Assembly: GCA_036676195.1 (NCBI GenBank)
Contig: JAKFDK010000034.1
Span: 1-40,154 of the forward strand
From: JAKFDK01 sp036676195
GTDB taxonomy: Bacteria > Bacillota > Sulfobacillia > Symbiobacteriales > ZC4RG38
Direction: 5' to 3'
Length of the DNA: 40,154 nt
In this document: positions 17,568 to 26,335 of the stretch, in pieces
Layout of the letters: the number at the start of each line of letters is the position of its first letter
Position numbering within the stretch: position 1 is the stretch's first letter
The notes under the pieces: generated by a model
The model's database searches: none
Seen by the model: the letters and a program-made list of their open reading frames with translations, nothing else
Told to the model about the DNA's origin: nothing
Position numbers and translations under genes: made by a program

Positions 17568-18409
17568 TCCGTCCGCCCTCCTACCGCGAGCCGCACCGGA
17601 GCGCGGTCCGGCACTTGGGTACGAGAGAAAAGCCCAGCCATGGAAAGTACAGCAACACTTACTGAAGCCGCAGTCACTACACCTAACCACTTCCAGTTTA
17701 TATCGTGCAGGAATGCAGCAGTGATCACACCGAAGCACGCAACCAGCGCCCACCAGGTCCAACCCGGAGAGAGGAGAGGCATGCCCTCACGTCCTATAGT
17801 CCAAAGCACAACGCCTGTCCAGAGCGTGAAGGCCCCCAACACGACAGGCCATCCAAGTAAACCGATCAAGGATAACGGCACTGTAAAAATCGCCAGAAGT
17901 ATGGCTACTAAGTATCGGAAGCTGGGCCGTGCAATTAGCCCGAACCGGTGAACCCAATAGGAGAAGGATGCTGCAATCGCGGCGTAGCCCAGGAACTCGT
18001 ACACCGGGACTGCGTACCAGAGATATCCAGACCCAATCTTGTATTGGATCCACCCACGCGCCTGAACCAGTGGAACTCCAGCATCCAAAAAGACCACAAG
18101 CAACCCATCAAAAAGGGCAGCCGGTAGCGGTTTCCACTGGGAGAATCGAGTCAGGCGCATGGCGCAGTAGAGTATAGACCCCCAGTAAATCATGAGCACA
18201 TAGGGGAATGGCCCCACCATAACGGGCCACGACCCGAAGGTGTGTGTCAGGGTTGAAGCCAAGGCCCCTACCTCAGTCACAAGTCCGTAGACAGTCGTCA
18301 TCAAGAGGAGCCACCGGGCTTCTCTGCCCACCCTTAAAGCGTCCACCCATAACAGCAGGTACAAAATCGTAAATCCTACTTCCAACTTGGCTTCATCCAG
18401 AAAAATCAT
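17564..18409 (-). CDS. Polytopic membrane protein, weakly CruF/DUF422 (carotenoid biosynthesis)-like
   Basis: A 281-residue integral membrane protein with about seven to eight hydrophobic helices. No catalytic motif is certain. The pattern TEVGALASTLTHTFGSWPV, then FPYVLMIYWG, then LDAGVPLVQARGWIQYK and LWYAVPVYEFLGYAAIAAS recalls the CruF/DUF422 family of carotenoid hydratases (Glu-Gly near an early helix, an Asp-x-x-x-Pro helix, then a short polar loop and VP-x-x-x-F-x-G). This would fit the CrtISO-like enzyme encoded next to it, but the resemblance is by eye and weak. The ATG overlaps the KS-KS-DH stop by 4 bases (ATGA) and its own stop overlaps the next start (GTGA), so three proteins are translationally coupled. 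Base composition is lower in GC than in the jet genes. Confidence 0.75.
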   Translation of the reverse strand: MIFLDEAKLEVGFTILYLLLWVDALRVGREARWLLLMTTVYGLVTEVGALASTLTHTFGSWPVMVGPFPYVLMIYWGSILYCAMRLTRFSQWKPLPAALFDGLLVVFLDAGVPLVQARGWIQYKIGSGYLWYAVPVYEFLGYAAIAASFSYWVHRFGLIARPSFRYLVAILLAIFTVPLSLIGLLGWPVVLGAFTLWTGVVLWTIGREGMPLLSPGWTWWALVACFGVITAAFLHDINWKWLGVVTAASVSVAVLSMAGLFSRTQVPDRAPVRLAVGGRTE

Positions 18410-21400
18410 GTCGTCCCCCCCGATGCATGGCTACCGTCTAAAACCGCCCGGTACTTCGGCCCAATCTCGTACACCGGCCGGAAACAGAACCCGCGGATAT
18501 CTGCATAGATCTGCAGAGTCTCTTCATCAAATGCGATGATATCTGTCGCGAGGAGCCCGCCCGAAGTGAGCCCTCGGTATGACGCATGCACCAGAATGTT
18601 ATTGCCTTGCGGGGGCGAACCGAATAAGGTCAGTTCCTCACACGAAGCCGGCACAAGTGCCCAGGTATGGTTATAATGGGCAATGGCTCCCGCCGGATGG
18701 AGGTACGCGTCCATTAGTAATGGTGGATGAATGAAGCACGGCCCACGGGTAAAGGTAAATAGTTGGTCACCGGAAGCATTGATTGCGCAAGCACCGGTCT
18801 CTGTATCGGAAATGAAACTGAACCAGGGGCAGTTTTGGATCATTTGCCCCAGGGAAAGGAAATTCGCCTCCGCATTGTAACTGGCACGATGGTCCGAAAT
18901 CTTACCCTCGTACAGCCGCTGGCGTAAACCAGGGGTCGCGTATCGTGCGACCAGGGGCTCTTGCATTAGCACAGCCGTACCCTCATAATGAAGCGTCTGA
19001 ACGGGAGGTTGGTCCGCCTTGGGTTGCCGTTCGCAATGAACGCGTACATCCGCCAACGCCCTGTCAGTGCCTTTCCGCCGTATCTGAGCATCCGTGACCA
19101 GTCTTGTTCTCCTGCCCTGCCACACCTTAACTCCCTGGTGGAAGCGGATGCCCCGATACTGCATCAAGTGCCAACCGGGGAAAGAGCAGAGTGCTGTTTC
19201 ACCCATGAGTTCGATGCCGAACGTGCCGGGGAGCAGCGGTACACCGTTAAGGCAGTGTTCGGCTAAATATAGGTCCGTTTCAAGACTCAGGTGCCGGATG
19301 GCGACCACCCGGTCTGCTGTCCACTCGCGCAGGCTCTCGATCATGGGGAAACGGGTTGGGTCGATGTCCGGGGCACGCTGCTGGCGGCGGTATTCCTCAA
19401 GCACCACATGATAGTTGGTACCGCCGAGCCCGAATGAGGAGACTCCGGCGCGCCGGAACCCACACGCGGCTTCGGGCCACGGCTCGAGCCCCGTCACAAC
19501 CCGGAAGGGTAGCTCATCCCAGGGGATCGAGGTGCTGGGCTGCCCGAAATGGAGCGAAGGTGCTAGCACCTGGTTCCTCAGGGAGAGGGCCACTTTTATG
19601 ACGCTGGCAACGCCAGCCGCTGAAGCAAGATGTCCGATCATCGACTTGACCGAACCAATGGCTACGGAACCGGGTTGCCTCCCCCGAAAGACATTGCCGT
19701 AAGATGTCAACTCGCTGAAATCTCCCACGGGTGTACCCGTGCCGTGACACTCGATATACTGAATGGTTGATGGAGCGATGCCAGCCCTTTCTAACGACCG
19801 GCGAACTGCAAGTTCCTGCCCGACCGGGTTGGGCGCCAACAATGATTTTCCCTTGCCGTCGCTGGAGGAGCCGATTCCCCGAATCACTGCCACGATCGGG
19901 TCCCCATCTCGCTCAGCATCGCTGAGCCGCTTTAAGACCAGAACACCCGCTCCTTCCCCGGGTACGAACCCATTCGCCCCGGCATCGAACGGCCGAATGC
20001 CTGTGGGGCTGAGCCCCCCGAAGGAACAGTTCAGGCTGTAGTAGCCTGCCGTCAGGTTGGCAAATGTTCCACCGGCAAGTACCAAATCGGACTCGCCCAA
20101 TTGCAGCGCTGCTACTGCAGCCTCCAATGCAGCGAGCGAAGAGGAACACGTGCTTTCAAACGTGCCGCTTGGACCGCAGAAGCCACATACCTGAGCCACC
20201 AACGCTGATACCATGCCGGAATTGATTCCTGCCAGCGTGTCCTCGCTGAGTGGGGCGTACCGCTTCTTGAAATTCTGCTCTGCCGCGTCGGCAATGGCTT
20301 CCGCCAGTTGCGGGGAGCACCCGGTGGCGCTCAAGGTCTGGCGGAGCACCTCAGCAAACTCCGCGTACATGACCAGGCAATCGACCTCGTGTTCTCGGGT
20401 CCGCCGGGGCATATCAGCCAGGAATACCGCGGTTCGTTCCCGTACGGTCTGCCAAGAACCGACACGCTGGACTGCCTCCACCGCGGCGGTAAGGGCGTAC
20501 AGGTGTGTACGGTCGTATTGCTGAACCAGCGATGGCGGCAGACGAGCCGTGCGCCAGTCGAAACGAAAGTCGCGGACGAAGCCCCCCAGTGTGCAGTAGG
20601 TCTTACCGGGCCCCCCGGCCGGGTCGTAGTAGCGTTCGATATCAAACCGATCGGGCGGTACGGCAGTGACTTGGTCCTTGCCTTCCCGCATGTTCTGCCA
20701 GAACTCCTCACTATTCCCTGCGCCGGGCATGATCGCGCCAACAGAGACGATTGCCACCGGCCCAGGGGGCTCACAGTTTGTCCTTCGGTCAACCAGCGAT
20801 GCGTGATAGTCGGGGACGAACTGCTCCAGAGTCAGGTGGTAAGCAACGCCACCTATGCCCAGTGAGTTGACACTGGCTCTTCGGGGCACATCTCCCCCGG
20901 CCTCAGGCCACTCCTGTGAGTCCAGAAGAACCCGGAACGGCGTGTCTTGCGCCTGCAGTTCCGCGCGTACCCGCCTGAGACACGGGTGGCCAGGGTACTC
21001 CTTATGACGCAAAGCCATCAGCACCCTGATCACACTCGCCATGGCGGACCCGCTGGCCAGGTATCCGATGCCGTGTTTGACCGAACCGATTACGAGACTG
21101 CGCACAGGCCGCCGACCGAACACCTCCGCCATCGCCTCGATTTCGGCCGAGTCCCATCCGGGGACACCGTTGGCGTGGCATTCGAGGTACTGAACCGCTT
21201 CCGGACCATAGCCAGCCTGGGCGTAACAACGCCTGGCGGCAAGAATTTGGGCCCGAACCGGGGCAGCCGCGCGCTTCCCTTCCGACGCCCCGCTGACGCC
21301 CCGAATGACACCGTGGATTCGGCTGCCGTCCTCCATGGCGTCAACGAGCCTCTTCAGGACCAGTACCGACACCCCTTCGCCCAGAAGCGATCCGTTTGCG

Positions 21401-22233
21401 TCCTCTGCAAATGGTCGGGGGGCCTCCTGTCGGTCGTCAAGCGTCCCGTATAAGTGGTGGGTGACGAAATGCCGGGGTGACAAGAACGGGCTGCTGTTCC
21501 CGACAACGGCTATGTCGCAAATCCCCAATGAAAGCGCCTGCACTCCTTTCTCGATGGCAGACAGCCCCGAAGCACAGCCCGCATCTACCGCATAGTGAGG
21601 GCCCTTGAGGTCGTACAGGGCACAGATGCGCCCCAGGGCGATACTGGCCGTACCGGATACCGTCCCTGAGGAGATGTTACGGGCCGACAGTTCCTGGTAG
21701 CAGCGGGTGAGATCTGCCAACAGCTGGCCGACAACAGAAGGAGGAAGGGCCCGTAGACCGGGCGTTTCGGCCACCGCCCTTACGGCATCGTCAACATGCA
21801 TGGCCAGGGGCATCTCAATGCGAGGGTCGAGTCCCATTTCCGATGCACCGAGAATGAGAGCCGTTCGCTCGTGAGGAAAGGGCTGTGCGAGCAATCCTGC
21901 GTCATCCAGTGCCCTCCGAAACGCTTCCAGAATGAAAAGATCCATCCGATGTGTCTCCTGCAGGGCCTTTGGCAACATTTTGAACTCACGCCACAAGAAG
22001 TCGAACTCCTGCAGAAAAGCGCCTTTCCACACCTCTTCCGTTCTTGGGCCAAGGACTCTGTATGCACGCCAGTCGAAACGTTCCCGAGGAACCTCGGTGA
22101 AGGGTGTCGCTCCCGTGCGAAGTCGTTGCCATAGCGTTTCCGGGTCATGAATACCCGCCGGCAGGATGCATGAGAAGCCTGTAATTGCAACAGGCGAAAT
22201 GCATCGAGCCAGTACAACCACCCCCTCTATCAT
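18406..22233 (-). CDS. Polyketide/PUFA-synthase-like protein: KS (degenerate) - KS - DH
   Basis: A 1275-residue multidomain protein. KS1 (about 1-520) keeps Cys220 in VDAGCASG and His353 in ECHANG, but the second catalytic His is Tyr391 in SVKHGIGYLAS. KS2 (about 525-960) is complete: Cys696 in ESTCSSS, His830 in ECHGTGTPVGD and His868 in SVKSMIGHLAS. The C-terminal ~290 residues are a double-hotdog dehydratase with the HxxxGxxxxP motif (His993, EHCLNGVPLLPG) and the DxxxH motif (Asp1175, LLMDAYLHP). The DH should therefore be active. There is no AT, ACP, KR, ER or TE. The order KS, KS-like, DH recalls PfaC (KS-CLF-DH) of polyunsaturated fatty acid synthases, but with the defective KS first. 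The ATG at 22233 is the best of several poor starts; no clear ribosome site precedes it, and the KS fold begins about 15 residues later. It is the first gene of the operon. Confidence 0.88.
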   Translation of the reverse strand: MIEGVVVLARCISPVAITGFSCILPAGIHDPETLWQRLRTGATPFTEVPRERFDWRAYRVLGPRTEEVWKGAFLQEFDFLWREFKMLPKALQETHRMDLFILEAFRRALDDAGLLAQPFPHERTALILGASEMGLDPRIEMPLAMHVDDAVRAVAETPGLRALPPSVVGQLLADLTRCYQELSARNISSGTVSGTASIALGRICALYDLKGPHYAVDAGCASGLSAIEKGVQALSLGICDIAVVGNSSPFLSPRHFVTHHLYGTLDDRQEAPRPFAEDANGSLLGEGVSVLVLKRLVDAMEDGSRIHGVIRGVSGASEGKRAAAPVRAQILAARRCYAQAGYGPEAVQYLECHANGVPGWDSAEIEAMAEVFGRRPVRSLVIGSVKHGIGYLASGSAMASVIRVLMALRHKEYPGHPCLRRVRAELQAQDTPFRVLLDSQEWPEAGGDVPRRASVNSLGIGGVAYHLTLEQFVPDYHASLVDRRTNCEPPGPVAIVSVGAIMPGAGNSEEFWQNMREGKDQVTAVPPDRFDIERYYDPAGGPGKTYCTLGGFVRDFRFDWRTARLPPSLVQQYDRTHLYALTAAVEAVQRVGSWQTVRERTAVFLADMPRRTREHEVDCLVMYAEFAEVLRQTLSATGCSPQLAEAIADAAEQNFKKRYAPLSEDTLAGINSGMVSALVAQVCGFCGPSGTFESTCSSSLAALEAAVAALQLGESDLVLAGGTFANLTAGYYSLNCSFGGLSPTGIRPFDAGANGFVPGEGAGVLVLKRLSDAERDGDPIVAVIRGIGSSSDGKGKSLLAPNPVGQELAVRRSLERAGIAPSTIQYIECHGTGTPVGDFSELTSYGNVFRGRQPGSVAIGSVKSMIGHLASAAGVASVIKVALSLRNQVLAPSLHFGQPSTSIPWDELPFRVVTGLEPWPEAACGFRRAGVSSFGLGGTNYHVVLEEYRRQQRAPDIDPTRFPMIESLREWTADRVVAIRHLSLETDLYLAEHCLNGVPLLPGTFGIELMGETALCSFPGWHLMQYRGIRFHQGVKVWQGRRTRLVTDAQIRRKGTDRALADVRVHCERQPKADQPPVQTLHYEGTAVLMQEPLVARYATPGLRQRLYEGKISDHRASYNAEANFLSLGQMIQNCPWFSFISDTETGACAINASGDQLFTFTRGPCFIHPPLLMDAYLHPAGAIAHYNHTWALVPASCEELTLFGSPPQGNNILVHASYRGLTSGGLLATDIIAFDEETLQIYADIRGFCFRPVYEIGPKYRAVLDGSHASGGTT

Positions 22234-22363
22234 GAATGGAACAATGAAACAGGGACCAGGAATAAGTGGTAACTCAGGCATAGACCCTGGCCATGAACGG
22301 CAGGCAGGAAAACGCCCCCCGGATTCCGAAAATCCCCATTTAACGAATGCACCGCACCGGAGT

Positions 22364-25300
22364 GTGATCCCTATCGCCGTCTTCGTCTGCCACGGCACCT
22401 GGGTGCCGCTGGGCCGGGATGGCTGCTTCTTTTTCTGGGCCGAGGACGCCACCTGCCTGACCCACAGACGGGGTCGGCTGGCCCGGAAAAGCATCCCCCG
22501 GCATCCGTTTCAGGCCAGGCCGGAAGAACTGGCGCGGCTGGCCTCTGCCGCGGCCCAGGCCGCGGCAGAAATGACCTGCACCGTCCGTCTGCCCACCCGG
22601 GCCGGCGGCTGGCCCCTACCCTCGCCCGATGTCGCAACCGATCAACCCGGCGACGCCCCTGCCCCCGGGCTGGCGCCCTGGAACATCACCGGCCTGGCCC
22701 TGGCACCGGCCGACGCGGTGGCCTGGCTGGCCGGTCGGCCCGCCAACCCCGAGCAGCACTACGATCACTTCGGCAGCGACCTGCAGTTATGGAGCCAGGC
22801 AGCCCGGCTGCTGCTGGAACTGCTGGCCCGGGAGCGTTTCCTGCCCACCATCGCCCCACAAGATGACGAAGCCCGCTGGCAACTGCTCCTGACCGATGCG
22901 AATGACCACAGCCGGGTGCAGACCCTGGCCGACGCCCTGCCGCCGGTCTGTCGGGCCGTGGTGCCGCCGCGGCAAGACCCGGATACCTGCGTCCCACCCG
23001 GCGCCGATACCCTGGTGACGGGCTTCCTGCACACTGGGGCCGACGCTCTGATCCGCCGCTGGCTTAACGGCCCCAGCCTTGCCCCGCAGGCCAGCAAGAG
23101 CAAGCCAGTCCCGGCTGCGCAGCAGTGGCTGGCCGCCCTGGCCGCCCCCACCCCCGAGATGCAGGCCAGACGTGCCGGCATTGCCAGCCTGCGCCCGATC
23201 CTGCAGAGCTGGTCTGCCCCTCTGCGGCAAACGCAGACGCCGGGGGCACAGAGCTTTCGCACCTGCCTCCGCCTCGAGCCGCCACCTGAAGAGACAGCAG
23301 AGGCCGTCGCCCCCTGGACCCTGCGCATCCTGCTGCAGGCCGGCGACGACCCCAGCCTGCTGGTAGATGCAGCGCAGGTATGGCGGGAGCGGGGCAGCAC
23401 CCTGCGCTACCTGAACCGGCGTTTTGACCGGCCCCAGGAGCAACTGCTGGCCGATCTGGGCCTGGCTGCCCGCCTGTTTCCGCCCCTGGAGCGGGCGCTG
23501 CACACGGCCCACCCGGATGTGTGCGAAATCACCACCGCCGAGGCTTACCTCTTTCTGAAGGAAGGCGCCCTGCTGCTGCGCGACAGTGGCCTGGGCGTGC
23601 TACTGCCCGCCAACTGGGAGAGCGGGCCCGGGCTGGGTGTACGGGCCCGGGTCAAATCGAGCCGCAAAGCCCACAGCGCCGCCGCTGGTGACCTGGGGCT
23701 GCACGCTCTGCTGGAGGTCGACTGGGAGGTGGTCCTGGGCGACCAGCCCCTGAGTACACAGGAGCTGCAGCGATTGGCCAAACTGAAGGTCCCGCTGGTG
23801 CGCGTGCGCGGCCAGTGGGTGGAAGTGGATCCCCAGCGGCTGGCCGCCGCCCTGGCCCGGTTGCAGCAGCAGGACGGCTCCCTCACCGTGGGGTCGGCGC
23901 TGCGGCTGGCTGCCGGCGGCGGGGAGATTGCCCCCGGACTGCCGCTGCTGCACGTGGAAGGGGAAGGCGCCGCCGGCGAACTACTGCAGCGGCTCAGCGG
24001 CGATGCGCCCTTCGCCCAGATCCCCCCGCCGGCGGGCCTGCACGGGCAGTTGCGCCCGTATCAGCAGCGGGGATACTCCTGGCTGGCCTTCCTGTGCGGG
24101 CGCGGCATCGGTGCCTGTCTGGCCGACGACATGGGCCTGGGCAAGACGGTGCAGGTGATTGCCTTGCTCCTGCACGAGCGGGAAACCGGCCAATGCCAGG
24201 GTCCCACACTGCTGATCTGCCCGACCTCGCTGGTGGGCAACTGGCAGCGGGAACTGGCCCGCTTCGCCCCTTCCTTGAAAGTGCTGGTCCACCACGGGAC
24301 CGACCGCCTGCGGGGGCCGGAGTTTGCCGCCGCTGCCGCCGGTCATCAGGTAGTGATCAGCACCTACGCCCTGGCCGGCCGGGATGTGGAAGACCTGGCC
24401 GCCACAGCCTGGGCCGGACTGGTACTGGACGAGGCCCAGAACATTAAGAATGCCGGCACTCGGCAGAGTCAGAGCCTGCGGGCACTGCCGGCCGGTTACC
24501 GCCTGGCCCTCACCGGCACGCCAGTGGAAAACCGGCTGGCCGAACTCTGGTCGATCCTGGATTTCTGCAACCCCGGCTACCTGGGCTCTGCGGCGGAATT
24601 CCACACCCGCTTTGGCGCACCCATTGAGCGCTACCGGGATCAGGATGCCGCCGCCCGTCTGCGCCGGGTTGTCCAGCCCTTCATCCTGCGGCGGGTCAAG
24701 ACCGACCCCAGCATCATACAGGACCTGCCGGAAAAACAGGAACTGCCCGTCTATGTGAACCTGACCCCGGAGCAGGCTACTCTGTACGCCGCCGTAGTCG
24801 AGGACATGCTGGCGCAGATCGCCGAGTCGGAAGGCATCCGGCGCCGGGGCCTGGTGCTGGCCGCACTGGCCAAGCTCAAGCAGATTTGCAACCACCCGGC
24901 CCAGTTCCTGGGCGACGGCAGCCCCCTGCCTGACCGCTCCGGTAAGCTCAGCCGCCTGGCGGAGATGCTGGAAGAGGTGCTGGCCGAGGGCGACCGGGCC
25001 CTGATCTTTACCCAGTTCGCCGAAATGGGCACCCTGCTCCAGCGCCATCTGACCGAAACCTTTGGCCGCGAGGTGCTGTTTCTGCACGGCGGCGTATCCG
25101 GGGCGATGCGGACGAAAATGGTGGAACGGTTTCAGGACAGCCCGAACGGGCCGCCGCTGTTCATTCTCTCCCTCAAGGCCGGCGGCGTGGGGCTGAACCT
25201 GACTCGGGCCAACCATGTCTTTCACTTTGACCGCTGGTGGAATCCGGCGGTGGAAAATCAGGCCACTGACCGCGCCTTCCGCATTGGTCAACAGAAGCAT

Positions 25301-25468
25301 GTGCTGGTACACAAGTTCATCAGCGCCGGTACCGTGGAAGAGAAGATCGCCGCCATCATCGCGGGGAAACAGCAACTGGCCGAGCAGGTGGTGGGCACCG
25401 GCGAAGGCTGGCTGACGGAACTGAGCAATGACCAGCTCAAGGCGCTCCTTACCCTGGACCAGGAGTGA
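22364..25468 (+). CDS. SNF2-family DEAD/DEAH-box helicase
   Basis: A 1034-residue Swi2/Snf2 ATPase. The N-terminal ~560 residues form the bacterial SNF2-associated region (begins VFVCHGTWVPLGRDGCFFFWAED; later KLKVPLVRVRGQWVEVDPQR, the SNF2-assoc/DUF3670-type block). The motor follows: motif I DDMGLGKTVQVIALL (about 587-601), motif II LVLDEAQ (about 688), motif III ALTGTPVENRLAELWSI, and in the second lobe LFILSLKAGGVGLNLT and the motif VI QATDRAFRIGQ (about 965). All are intact. Such proteins translocate on duplex DNA and remodel protein-DNA complexes. The start is uncertain: a GTG at 22364 fits the family N-terminus but has only GGAG very close to it, and the frame is open back to 22166 inside the divergent KS gene. 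The SWIM protein gene starts 7 bp after the stop, a pairing that recurs in many bacteria. Confidence 0.9.
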   Translation: MIPIAVFVCHGTWVPLGRDGCFFFWAEDATCLTHRRGRLARKSIPRHPFQARPEELARLASAAAQAAAEMTCTVRLPTRAGGWPLPSPDVATDQPGDAPAPGLAPWNITGLALAPADAVAWLAGRPANPEQHYDHFGSDLQLWSQAARLLLELLARERFLPTIAPQDDEARWQLLLTDANDHSRVQTLADALPPVCRAVVPPRQDPDTCVPPGADTLVTGFLHTGADALIRRWLNGPSLAPQASKSKPVPAAQQWLAALAAPTPEMQARRAGIASLRPILQSWSAPLRQTQTPGAQSFRTCLRLEPPPEETAEAVAPWTLRILLQAGDDPSLLVDAAQVWRERGSTLRYLNRRFDRPQEQLLADLGLAARLFPPLERALHTAHPDVCEITTAEAYLFLKEGALLLRDSGLGVLLPANWESGPGLGVRARVKSSRKAHSAAAGDLGLHALLEVDWEVVLGDQPLSTQELQRLAKLKVPLVRVRGQWVEVDPQRLAAALARLQQQDGSLTVGSALRLAAGGGEIAPGLPLLHVEGEGAAGELLQRLSGDAPFAQIPPPAGLHGQLRPYQQRGYSWLAFLCGRGIGACLADDMGLGKTVQVIALLLHERETGQCQGPTLLICPTSLVGNWQRELARFAPSLKVLVHHGTDRLRGPEFAAAAAGHQVVISTYALAGRDVEDLAATAWAGLVLDEAQNIKNAGTRQSQSLRALPAGYRLALTGTPVENRLAELWSILDFCNPGYLGSAAEFHTRFGAPIERYRDQDAAARLRRVVQPFILRRVKTDPSIIQDLPEKQELPVYVNLTPEQATLYAAVVEDMLAQIAESEGIRRRGLVLAALAKLKQICNHPAQFLGDGSPLPDRSGKLSRLAEMLEEVLAEGDRALIFTQFAEMGTLLQRHLTETFGREVLFLHGGVSGAMRTKMVERFQDSPNGPPLFILSLKAGGVGLNLTRANHVFHFDRWWNPAVENQATDRAFRIGQQKHVLVHKFISAGTVEEKIAAIIAGKQQLAEQVVGTGEGWLTELSNDQLKALLTLDQE

Positions 25469-25475
25469 AACAACT

Positions 25476-26285
25476 ATGGCCAGAAAGCAGGAATTTGGCA
25501 GCCAGTGGTGGGCGCAGCGCTGGCTGGCGGTGCTGGAATCCTTCGGCTGGGCCAGTCGGCTGCAGCGCGGCCGCACCTATGCGCGCCGGGGCCATGTGCT
25601 GGACCTGCAGATCGCCCCAGGCCAGGTCAAGGCCCGGGTGGAAGGCTCCCGGCCCACCCCTTACCGGGTCAGTATCCAACTGGCACCCCTGTCCGCGACC
25701 GACTGGAACCTGGTGCTGGCGGCCATGGCGGAAAAAGCTATATTTGCCGCCCGGCTGCTGGCAGGCGAGATGCCGGCCGAAATCGAAGCGGCGTTCACCG
25801 CCGCCCGGGTGCCGCTCTTTCCCCGCAGTGCGCAGGACCTGACCACCTCCTGCTCCTGCCCGGACTGGGCCAACCCCTGCAAGCATGTGGCCGCCGTGTG
25901 CTACCGCCTGGGGCAAGAGTTTGACACAGACCCCTTCCTGCTCTTCCGGCTGCGCGGCCGTGACCGGGAGGCGGTGCTGACCGAGATCCAGACCCGGCGA
26001 ACTGCGGCAGCCCCCACCCCCGCCGGGGCGCCCGCCACCCCCGCCACCGGCAACGCAACGGCCCCGCCGCCCGATCTGGCGTTGGACCTGAACCGCTTCT
26101 GGACCGGTGACCCGGCCGCCGTTCCCTTCCCGGTTCAGATCAAGCCTGCGGCCGTGCCAGGAGCCATCCTGCGGCGCCTGGGCATCCCGACCGGCATCCC
26201 TCACCCGGATCTCTGGCACAAACAGCTTGCCCAGTACTACCAGGTGATTTCCCAGCGCGCCCTGGCGCAGGCGGCGGAGGAATAA
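25476..26285 (+). CDS. SWIM zinc-finger protein
   Basis: A 269-residue SWIM-domain protein. The zinc motif CxCx6CxH is Cys126, Cys128, Cys135 and His137 (TSCSCPDWANPCKHVAAVCY). The N-terminal half, with SQWWAQRWLAVLESFG and RGRTYARRGHVLDLQI, is typical of the SWIM proteins encoded beside bacterial SNF2 helicases. After residue 170 there is an Ala/Pro-rich linker. The SWIM finger binds DNA or protein, and the partnership with the SNF2 ATPase is suggested by the 7-bp spacing. The ATG at 25476 has AGGAG 10 bases upstream, overlapping the helicase stop. Confidence 0.9.
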   Translation: MARKQEFGSQWWAQRWLAVLESFGWASRLQRGRTYARRGHVLDLQIAPGQVKARVEGSRPTPYRVSIQLAPLSATDWNLVLAAMAEKAIFAARLLAGEMPAEIEAAFTAARVPLFPRSAQDLTTSCSCPDWANPCKHVAAVCYRLGQEFDTDPFLLFRLRGRDREAVLTEIQTRRTAAAPTPAGAPATPATGNATAPPPDLALDLNRFWTGDPAAVPFPVQIKPAAVPGAILRRLGIPTGIPHPDLWHKQLAQYYQVISQRALAQAAEE

Positions 26286-26335
26286 GGAATCTCCGTGCAG
26301 TCCACTGCCACCGCTACCGTAGGAGGTGCATGCAG

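Noticed and set aside
23981..25576. Long minus-strand open frame opposite the SNF2 helicase
   Set aside because: No ribosome site and biased composition; the plus-strand frame has all helicase motifs.
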